Both the position numbers and the translations under genes were made by a program. The notes beneath the pieces are model-generated. The model saw only the letters and a list, made by a program, of their open reading frames with translations, was not told the DNA's origin and searched no databases. Below, one piece after another: positions 57,775 to 64,000 of a stretch of 64,000 nt of DNA (position 1 is the stretch's first letter; each line of letters begins with the position of its first letter). This stretch comes from Meiothermus sp. CFH 77666 (lineage in GTDB: Bacteria; Deinococcota; Deinococci; Deinococcales; Thermaceae), in contig NZ_JAGDFV010000013.1 of assembly GCF_017497985.1 (NCBI RefSeq), positions 26,940 through 90,939 on the forward strand, in the 5' to 3' direction.

Positions 57775-58579
57775 CGCTACCGTCAACGGCACCACGCTTT
57801 ATTACCGGCTCGAGGGTTCAAATGCTCCAGAGGGCCGTCCCACCCTGGTACTGCTCAACGGCATCTTCCAGCGCACCGAGGCCTGGGAGCCCTTAATGCC
57901 CTACCTGCATGGCTTTCCGGTTCTGCGCTACGACATGCGCGGACAGGGCCAGAGCGCCGTACCCGAAGGCCCCTACACCCCCGAACTCCATGCCGACGAC
58001 TTACACGCACTTCTAACGGAACTGGAAATCGGGCGCTACCACCTGCTGGGGCTTTCCAACGGGGGAATTGTGGCCCAGGTGTACGCAGCCCGGCAGCCCG
58101 GCGGCTTGCAGAGGCTGGTTCTGCTCTGCACCACGGCTCGAGTAGACCCCTTGATCCGGGCCAAGGTGCGAAGCTGGCAGCTGGCCCTGGAATGGGGTGG
58201 CACCCTGGGTCGCTTGCAGATTGCACTGCCCTGGATCTGGGGGCGGGCCTTTCTGGAGGCCCATCCGGAGATTGACACCCCCGCATCGCTCGAGCAGATG
58301 TTCCTTGCAGCCCCCAGTGTGGAAGCCCAGCACAATCTGATGAATGGCTTTCTAACCCTGGGCGACCTGCGGCCCCGGCTTGCAAACATCAAAGCCCCCA
58401 CCCTGGTGCTCTCGGGCGAGGAGGACCTGTTGTTTCCGCCCCTCTATAGCCAGGAAATAGCCGAGGCCATTCCAGGGGCCATCCACCGCGTTCTTCCCGG
58501 CGTAGGGCACGTCGCAGCCCTGGAAAACACCCCTCTTCTGGTTCAGCACCTCACAGCTTTTTTGGAGGCTCACGCATGA
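57767..58579 (+). CDS. Alpha/beta hydrolase
   Basis: The 270-residue hydrolase has the nucleophile elbow LGLSNGGIVAQV (Ser about residue 95), an acid in GEEDLLFPP and the His in PGVGHVAALE. It resembles 3-oxoadipate enol-lactonase and other ester or thioester hydrolases. The start at MPSATVNGTTLYY lies within the ligase stop region. In this operon it may hydrolyse an acyl-CoA or lactone intermediate (inferred). Confidence 0.87.
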   Translation: MPSATVNGTTLYYRLEGSNAPEGRPTLVLLNGIFQRTEAWEPLMPYLHGFPVLRYDMRGQGQSAVPEGPYTPELHADDLHALLTELEIGRYHLLGLSNGGIVAQVYAARQPGGLQRLVLLCTTARVDPLIRAKVRSWQLALEWGGTLGRLQIALPWIWGRAFLEAHPEIDTPASLEQMFLAAPSVEAQHNLMNGFLTLGDLRPRLANIKAPTLVLSGEEDLLFPPLYSQEIAEAIPGAIHRVLPGVGHVAALENTPLLVQHLTAFLEAHA

Positions 58580-58983
58580 GGTTCAAAGTCGGCGACTCGG
58601 CCAGCTACACCCAGACCATCGGCGAAGCCCACATCGCGCAGTTCATCGGGGCAGTGGGCGACACCAACCCCCTGCACGTAGATGCAGAGTTTGCCCGCAA
58701 GAGCCGCTTTGGGCAGCGCATCGCCCAGGGCATTCTGGTAGCCGGGCTGATCTCCACCGCCATCGGCACCAAGCTACCGGGGGTAGGGGCCGTTTACCTG
58801 GGCCAGACCCTGAAGTTTTTGCGGCCCACCTTCATCGGCGACACCATTACGGCCACCGTGACGGTCAAGGCCATCCGCGAGGATAAGCCCATCCTAACCC
58901 TGGAAACCATATGCACCAACCAGCGGGGTGAGCAGGTCATCAGCGGAGAGGCCACCGTCTTGTACGAGGAGGTTGTCGCGTGA
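58576..58983 (+). CDS. MaoC-like (R)-specific enoyl-CoA hydratase
   Basis: The 135-residue hot-dog-fold protein carries the hydratase motif GDTNPLHVDAEFARKSRFG, with the catalytic Asp and His, near residues 30-48. It adds water to trans-2-enoyl-CoA. It overlaps the hydrolase gene by 4 bases. Together with the ligase it implies handling of an unsaturated acyl-CoA, yet no acyl-CoA dehydrogenase is encoded in the operon. Confidence 0.9.
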   Translation: MRFKVGDSASYTQTIGEAHIAQFIGAVGDTNPLHVDAEFARKSRFGQRIAQGILVAGLISTAIGTKLPGVGAVYLGQTLKFLRPTFIGDTITATVTVKAIREDKPILTLETICTNQRGEQVISGEATVLYEEVVA

Positions 58984-58992
58984 CAAGGAACC

Positions 58993-59123
58993 CTTATACC
59001 CCCAACCCCCCAGCCCCTTTCCCCCGTGCAAGCGAGCGCGGGAAAATGCGCTTGGCTTTTGCGGTCATGGGCCTTTACACCCCCAATCCCCCGGCCCCTT
59101 TCCCCCATGAAGGGGGAAAGGGG
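58993..59123. repeat. Paired C-rich repeats and hairpin upstream of the Liv binding protein
   Basis: Two similar stretches, ACCCCCAACCCCCCAGCCCC and ACCCCCAATCCCCCGGCCCC, followed by TTTCCCCC, start near 58997 and 59079. The second is completed to a 12-bp hairpin, CCCCTTTCCCCC (59095-59106) and GGGGGAAAGGGG (59112-59123), just before the ribosome site of the next gene. Confidence 0.6.
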
Positions 59124-59155
59124 TGGCTGAGTAATTTGGTTCGAAGGAGGAAGGC

Positions 59156-60319
59156 ATGAGAAAAGTTCTGGTGGTTCTTCTGGCAGTTTTGGGCATGGCC
59201 GGCCTTGCGCTGGCCCAAACCACGGTACGGGTCGGGGTGCTGCTACCCATCTCGACGGTGGCCGGTAAAGCTGCGCTCAACGGGGTTCAGTTGGGCGTGG
59301 ATGAGGTCAACGCAGGCGGCAAGGTCAAGATCGAGCTGGTGGTGGTGGACGACGGCAACACCCCCGCAACCGCAGTACCGGCCCTGACCAAGCTGATGAC
59401 GGTGGATCGGGTGGACATCGTGATCGGGGGACTGGCCTCGGGGGTAACCTTTGCCCTCTCCGGCCCGGTCAAGCAGTACAACCCCCTGTTTTTGTGCATC
59501 GGCGCAGCCAGCAGTGTGGTGGAACAGGCTTTTAGCGATTACGGGCGCTTCTTCCACTATCACCCCTGGGACTACCACAACGTGGCGGCGGCCCTCGAGT
59601 TCTTCAAGCACCTCTACGACAGCGGCGCCCGGCGGGTGGCCATCCTCTACGAAGACGGCCCCTTTGGCTCGGCTGGCATCCAGACCTACCGCCAGCAGCT
59701 CGAGCGCCAGGGCTACACCGTGCAAGCCGAGGCCTTCAAGTCGGGCTCCGGCAGCTTTACGGCCATCCTGACCCGCCTCAAGGGGTTCCGACCGGACATC
59801 CTGTACTGGATTGGCTACGACGTGGATGCGCTGCCCATTGCAGCCCAGACCCGCCAGGTGGGCCTGGAACCCAAATTGATTTACGGCGCACCCCCAGCCT
59901 GGCCGGTGGGCTTCGAGAAGAACACCCTTTCCAACGACGTGGCCGGCATGACGGCCTGGCTCCCCTCAGTAGCCAACAATGAAAGCCGCCGTTTTGTAAC
60001 CCAGTACCGCCGCAAGTTTGGCGAGGTTACCGACGAATACATGGCGCCCATGGGTTATGTGATTGCCCTGAGCCTGGGCAAAGCCGTCGAGGCCGCCAAC
60101 TCCGCCGACAAGGATCGCATCGCTGCCGAGCTGGCCAAGGTGCAGATGAGCACCCCCTTCGGCCCCCTCTCCTTCAAACCCTCGGATACCGGCAGAACCC
60201 GCTTCCAGGGCTTCAACCAGAGCATCTGGCTACAGTTCCAGTACCTGGAAGGCTCGCGTCGTCCGGTCTTCCCGGCCAGTCGGGCTGCCCGTCCGCTACG
60301 GTTCCCGGGGAACTACTGA
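59156..60319 (+). CDS. Liv-type ABC transporter substrate-binding protein
   Basis: This 387-residue periplasmic binding protein of the branched-chain amino acid/amide/urea family (type I periplasmic-binding fold) has a signal peptide ending LALA at about residue 20, then TVRVGVLLPIST. It is the first gene of a complete Liv-type importer. Given the acyl-CoA enzymes upstream, the ligand could be a carboxylic or aromatic acid rather than an amino acid (inferred). GGAGG precedes the ATG. Its stop overlaps a palindromic repeat. Confidence 0.88.
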   Translation: MRKVLVVLLAVLGMAGLALAQTTVRVGVLLPISTVAGKAALNGVQLGVDEVNAGGKVKIELVVVDDGNTPATAVPALTKLMTVDRVDIVIGGLASGVTFALSGPVKQYNPLFLCIGAASSVVEQAFSDYGRFFHYHPWDYHNVAAALEFFKHLYDSGARRVAILYEDGPFGSAGIQTYRQQLERQGYTVQAEAFKSGSGSFTAILTRLKGFRPDILYWIGYDVDALPIAAQTRQVGLEPKLIYGAPPAWPVGFEKNTLSNDVAGMTAWLPSVANNESRRFVTQYRRKFGEVTDEYMAPMGYVIALSLGKAVEAANSADKDRIAAELAKVQMSTPFGPLSFKPSDTGRTRFQGFNQSIWLQFQYLEGSRRPVFPASRAARPLRFPGNY

Positions 60320-60384
60320 TGGCTTATAGCTGATAGCTAATGGCTTATAGCCAAACAGCCCCTTTGCTATCAGCTATTGGCCAT
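60319..60384. repeat. Palindromic repeat between Liv binding protein and permease
   Basis: ATGGCTTATAGCTGATAGC (60319-60337) and GCTATCAGCTATTGGCCAT (60366-60384) are nearly complete inverses. Related words occur at about 10056-10135. In the transcript this hairpin follows the binding-protein stop codon and could raise its expression relative to the permease genes. Confidence 0.65.
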
Positions 60385-60402
60385 CGGCTATCGGCAGAAA
60401 TT

Positions 60403-61260
60403 ATGGACTTACTGCTACAAACCCTTATCAACGGCATCCTGGCCGCCGGCATCTATGCGCTGGTGGCCAGTGGGCTGGCCCTGGCGGTGGGCGTGGTGGG
60501 TATTGTGAACTTTGCCCACGGCGAGTTCTCCATGATCGGGGCTTTTGTGTCGTACCTGCTCTTTGTGTGGGCGGGCATTGACCCCCTGATCTCGCTGGGG
60601 CTGGCTGCCCTGGTGCTGTTTCTGGTTGGGGCCATCACCTACTATGGCCTGATCCGGCCTGTGCTGGCCGCACCGGAGCTCAACCAGATGTTGCTGACTT
60701 TTGGCATCTCCGTAGCCCTCCAGAATATCGCCTTGCTGCTGTTCGGCGCGGATACTCGAGTGGTCTCCACCAGTTATCAAGGCGCGACCATTGCCCTGGG
60801 CGGCATTTCCTTTGGTGTGCCGCCCTTTGCCGCTTTCGTGCTCTCGGTGGGCCTGCTGGGTGCGCTCTACTGGTTCCTGGGCAAAACCCGACTGGGCTTT
60901 GCGGTGCGTGCGGTGGCCCAGAACCGCCTGGCGCCGGGTTTGCTGGGCATCGAGACCCAGCAGATTTACCTGCTGGCCTTTGGCCTTTCCGCCGCGCTAG
61001 CCGGGATTGCCGGGGTAATGCTCTCGGTGATGCTGTACGCCTCCCCCACTGTGGGCTTTGCCTATACCCTCAAAGCCTTTGCCATCATCGTGATGGCCGG
61101 TCTGGGCAACCTGCGGGGCGTGGTTCCAGCCGCCATCATCCTGGCCCTGGCCGAGGCTTTTGTGAGCACATACGTACCGGGTGGGGGCGGCTGGGTGGAG
61201 GCGGTGTTCTTTTTGGTCATCTTTCTGGCCCTGACCTGGCGTAGCTGGAGGCTGTCATGA
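60403..61260 (+). CDS. livH: Liv-type ABC permease, LivH subunit
   Basis: The 285-residue permease has about eight TM helices and the LivH signature start LLQTLINGILAAGIYALVAS and GIVNFAHGEFSMIGAF. An upstream in-frame ATG falls inside the palindromic repeat and is rejected. It overlaps the LivM gene by 4 bases (ATGA). Confidence 0.9.
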   Translation: MDLLLQTLINGILAAGIYALVASGLALAVGVVGIVNFAHGEFSMIGAFVSYLLFVWAGIDPLISLGLAALVLFLVGAITYYGLIRPVLAAPELNQMLLTFGISVALQNIALLLFGADTRVVSTSYQGATIALGGISFGVPPFAAFVLSVGLLGALYWFLGKTRLGFAVRAVAQNRLAPGLLGIETQQIYLLAFGLSAALAGIAGVMLSVMLYASPTVGFAYTLKAFAIIVMAGLGNLRGVVPAAIILALAEAFVSTYVPGGGGWVEAVFFLVIFLALTWRSWRLS

Positions 61261-62168
61261 TGCTGGCGGCGGTATTGCTGCTCCTGGCGCTGGTGTTGCC
61301 GGGGCTGCCCCTGGGCCAGTGGCGGGCCTTCGCGCTGGACACAGCGCAATTCGCGTTCTTGATCAGCGGCCTGGCGCTGGCCTGGGATCTGCTGGCCCGC
61401 ACGGGACAACTTTCGCTGGCCCACGGGGCTTTTTTTGGGCTGGGGGCCTACGCAGCCGCCCTGAGCGCCCCTGCGCTGGGAACCGTGCCCGCGCTTCTGG
61501 TGGGGGGGGCGGTAGCGGCGCTCTTTAGCCTGCTGCTGGGGCTCGCGACCTTGCGGCTGCACGGCATGTACTTCGCCATCGCCACCCTGGCCTTCAGCGA
61601 GGTGATGCGCACACTGGTGCTCAAAGCACAGTTCACCGGCGGCTCGATTGGCCTGCCGGTACAGCCTGCTTTTGGGGGGGCCTACCCGCTGGGAGGCTAC
61701 TACCTGGCGGTGGCCGTGCTGGTCATCTGCACCGTGACCAGCCTGCTCCTGAGCAGGAGCCGCCTTCACTACGCCATGGCGGCCACCCGGCAAGGGGAAG
61801 CGGTGGCCAGGGTGCTGGGGGTGCCGGTGGTGCGGGTCAAGCTGGTGACGTTCATGATCTCGGCCTTCCTGGCCGGGCTCGCGGGCGGGGTGTACGCCAT
61901 GAAGACCCTGTTTCTCTCGCCCTACGATGCCTTCGGCCTGGGCCGGGCCGTCGAGGCCCTGGTGATTCCGATTTTTGGGGGGCTTTATACCACCACCGGG
62001 CCGCTCCTGGGGGGCTTGATTATTGTGAGCCTCGAGACCTGGCTGCGCCTGCGCATCGGTGAGGGCTACCTGGTGGTGTACGGGGTGGTGCTGGTACTCA
62101 CCATCCTGTTCCTCCCCAAGGGTTTGATGAGCCTGTTTGCCCGCCGCAAAGGAGCCCGCCATGCTTAG
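61257..62168 (+). CDS. livM: Liv-type ABC permease, LivM subunit
   Basis: The 303-residue second permease carries LivM features: FLISGLALAWDLLARTGQLSLAHGAFFGLGAYAAA and the GGLYTTTGPLLGG stretch near the end. Its stop overlaps the LivG start by 8 bases. With LivH it forms the membrane channel. Confidence 0.9.
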   Translation: MMLAAVLLLLALVLPGLPLGQWRAFALDTAQFAFLISGLALAWDLLARTGQLSLAHGAFFGLGAYAAALSAPALGTVPALLVGGAVAALFSLLLGLATLRLHGMYFAIATLAFSEVMRTLVLKAQFTGGSIGLPVQPAFGGAYPLGGYYLAVAVLVICTVTSLLLSRSRLHYAMAATRQGEAVARVLGVPVVRVKLVTFMISAFLAGLAGGVYAMKTLFLSPYDAFGLGRAVEALVIPIFGGLYTTTGPLLGGLIIVSLETWLRLRIGEGYLVVYGVVLVLTILFLPKGLMSLFARRKGARHA

Positions 62169-62877
62169 GGTTGCCGGCTTGAGCAAACGCTTTGGCGGGG
62201 TGGTGGCGGCCCGGGAGGTGACCCTCGAGGTTCGCAGCGGCGAAATCCTGGCGGTGATCGGCCCCAACGGCGCCGGCAAGAGCACCCTGCTCAACCTGCT
62301 GTCGGGCCTTATCCGCCCCGATGCCGGGCAGATCGAGTTTCTGGGCGAGGACATCACCCACGCCCCGCCCGAAGTACGGGCCTGGAAGGGGCTGGGGCGG
62401 GCCTTTCAAATTGTGCAGCCCTTCCCCGAGATGACCGTGCGGGAGAACCTGATGGTAGGCGCCCTCTACGGCAAGCCCGGCACCTCCCTCAAGACCGCCC
62501 GGCAAGTGGTTGAGCAGGTCATCGAGCTGACCGACCTGACCGGCAAAGCCGACACCGAAGCGGGGGAGCTGACCCTGCTCGAGGACAAGCGCCTCGAGCT
62601 CGCCCGTGCGCTGTGCACCCAGCCCAGGCTGCTGCTCCTGGATGAGGTGATGGCCGGCCTGCGCCCGGCAGAGGCCATGGAGGCGGTGGAGCTTGTTAAG
62701 CGCACCCGGGCCAGCGGGGTCACGGTTTTGTTCATTGAGCACCTGATGCCGGTGGTACGGGCGCTGGCCGACCGGGTGGTGGTGATGGACTACGGCCAGG
62801 TGATTGCCGAGGGTCGCTACGAGGAGGTCGCGGCGAATGCCAGGGTGCGTGAAGCCTATCTGGGGAGGAGTGCATGA
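62161..62877 (+). CDS. livG: Liv-type ABC ATPase, LivG subunit
   Basis: The 238-residue ATPase has Walker A GPNGAGKSTLLNLL (about residues 34-47) and Walker B LLLLDEVMAGL. The signature region reads LTLLEDKRLELARAL instead of the common LSYGQQ/LSGGQ form; variants such as this occur in a LivG subgroup. The start is MLRVAGLSKRF inside the LivM stop. A gap of about 100 bases with two GCGCT(A/G)AAGCGAG copies precedes the LivF gene. Confidence 0.9.
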   Translation: MLRVAGLSKRFGGVVAAREVTLEVRSGEILAVIGPNGAGKSTLLNLLSGLIRPDAGQIEFLGEDITHAPPEVRAWKGLGRAFQIVQPFPEMTVRENLMVGALYGKPGTSLKTARQVVEQVIELTDLTGKADTEAGELTLLEDKRLELARALCTQPRLLLLDEVMAGLRPAEAMEAVELVKRTRASGVTVLFIEHLMPVVRALADRVVVMDYGQVIAEGRYEEVAANARVREAYLGRSA

Positions 62878-62980
62878 GCAGGGTCGAGGGTCACGCGCTA
62901 AAGCGAGAAGCATGCGCTGAAGCGAGGGGTGAGCGCCAGGCTTTGCCAAAGCGCACGTCGGCGGTATCAGGGAGGCCATC

Positions 62981-63685
62981 GTGAAGCTCACCGTGACCGA
63001 CCTGACTGCAGGCTATGCCAAGGCACAGGTCTTGTTCGGGCTGGGCCTCGAGGTAGCCGAGGGCGAACTCGTAGCCCTGCTGGGCGCCAACGGCGCGGGC
63101 AAAACCACCGCTCTACGTACCATTTCCGGCCTTCTCAAGCCCTGGTCGGGAAGCGTTGCCCTGGATGGGCAGAGCTTGCTGGGGGTTTCAGCGGCCAGAC
63201 GGGCCCGCCTGGGCCTGGGGCACGTGCCGGAGGGCCGCCAGCTTTTTTCGCTAATGAGCGTGGAGGAAAACCTCCTGCTGGGGGCTGCCTTCCTGGCCTG
63301 GCCCAGCAAATCTGACCAGCTGGAGCGCATTTACGCCCTTTTTCCCCGTCTGGCCGAGCGCCGCGGGCAGATGGCCGGTACGCTCTCGGGGGGCGAGCAG
63401 CAGATGCTGGCCATCGGACGCGCCTTGATGGGCAAACCGCGCATCCTGATGGTGGACGAACCCAGCCTGGGCCTCTCCCCCAAACTGGCCGAGGAGGTGC
63501 TCAGCACCCTGTCACAGGTGAAAAAGGAGGGGGTGGGTGTACTTCTGGTGGAGCAAAACGTGGCTTTGAGCCTCGAGGTAGCCGACCGGGGCTATGTGGT
63601 GGAACACGGCAGGGTGGTCTTGCAGGGCAGCGCCCAGGAGCTTGCGAGCAACGAAGGCGTGCAAAAAGCCTACCTGGCTTTGTGA
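62981..63685 (+). CDS. livF: Liv-type ABC ATPase, LivF subunit
   Basis: The 234-residue ATPase has Walker A GANGAGKTTALRTI, a canonical signature TLSGGEQQMLAIGRAL and Walker B ILMVDEPSLGLSP. The start codon is GTG, preceded by GGGAGG. It completes the importer, which is thus fully encoded, in contrast to the two peptide-type sets in this window. Confidence 0.92.
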   Translation: MKLTVTDLTAGYAKAQVLFGLGLEVAEGELVALLGANGAGKTTALRTISGLLKPWSGSVALDGQSLLGVSAARRARLGLGHVPEGRQLFSLMSVEENLLLGAAFLAWPSKSDQLERIYALFPRLAERRGQMAGTLSGGEQQMLAIGRALMGKPRILMVDEPSLGLSPKLAEEVLSTLSQVKKEGVGVLLVEQNVALSLEVADRGYVVEHGRVVLQGSAQELASNEGVQKAYLAL

Positions 63686-63896
63686 GCATGTAAGGAGGAT
63701 TCACGGTACTGGCCAGCTTTCACATAAAAGACGGCCTCAGCGGTTCTCCGGCCTGCGACATGCGACCTGAAACCTGTGACAGGGTTCCGGCCACTTTTCA
63801 GCCACGCACGAGATGGGGGTGGGTGGTGGCAGGTAGGCGGTGAGTTTTCAAAGTCTACACCCCACTTCCCACCCAGGCTTTTATCATAATCACATA

Positions 63897-64000
63897 TGAA
63901 AGCTGTCTCCATCCCCAGTCCGTTGCCGTATCTAGCCCAGATACCCGATTCCCGCGAGTACTTGAAAACCCATCATCGCTGGCAAGACCTGCTGCTGATC
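63897..64000 (+). mobile_element. Start of a probable ISAs1-like transposase (cut by window end)
   Basis: The last 104 bases encode MKAVSIPSPLPYLAQIPDSR followed by EYLKTHHRWQDLLLI. The pattern of a short lead, QIPDSR and then a hydrophobic LLLI resembles the conserved N-terminal region of ISAs1-family transposases (L.DPR...RHPL..LLLL). The element left end might be CAGGGTTCCGGCCAC near 63779, but this is unsure without the right end. The 210 bases before it show G/T-rich repeat-like sequence and no gene. Confidence 0.55.

Overview
The window reads as chromosomal DNA of a Thermaceae bacterium, most likely Meiothermus. This rests on high GC content, a Gfh1-type transcription factor and an RsmF methyltransferase that look like the Thermus thermophilus proteins from memory, and several promoters whose -10 box lies 6-9 bases before the start codon (leaderless mRNAs, typical of Deinococcota). 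No database search was possible.

Layout. 1-310 is a CRISPR leader and 311-6076 an array of 80 repeats and 79 spacers with no cas gene in view. 6077-6720 holds a decayed duplicate of the array end. 7152-9775 (minus) carries lysS, gfh1 and a small Cys-rich protein. 10203-17787 is a MarR-regulated RND efflux operon with two TolC-like genes. 17960-25284 is housekeeping: an acetyltransferase, an alpha/beta hydrolase, SDR and acpS, rsmF, an RHH regulator facing murA, and prfB with its programmed frameshift. 25650-37790 is an acetate/short-acid locus: acs faces a gene fusing an IclR-type regulator to an acetyl-CoA-synthetase-like enzyme, followed by a third ACS-like gene, a two-gene sodium:solute symporter, a membrane protein, a cNMP/CBS/DUF294 protein and a DEDDh exonuclease. 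37998-46854 holds two peptide-type ABC import sets, each with a binding protein and two permeases but no ATPase, separated by a GntR regulator. 47225-49987 is a MalT-like STAND regulator. 50205-54802 is pyruvate:ferredoxin oxidoreductase with a PyrD-like partner. 55289-63685 is a tight run of a KAS III-like enzyme, acyl-CoA ligase, hydrolase, MaoC hydratase and a complete Liv-type ABC importer. The window ends inside a probable ISAs1-like transposase.

The most unusual item is the IclR-ACS fusion (27824-30466). It puts a DNA-binding domain, a small-molecule-binding domain and an acyl-adenylating enzyme in one chain, opposite acs and beside an acetate-type symporter. Its A8 loop has lost the Gly that canonical Acs uses for thioester formation. 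I infer a one-protein acetate/acyl sensor, or a bifunctional enzyme-regulator. The array is also informative: it has a duplicated spacer, two spacers against opposite strands of one site, and groups of spacers aimed at repetitive coding sequences.

Intergenic space carries several families of palindromic repeats, recorded separately.
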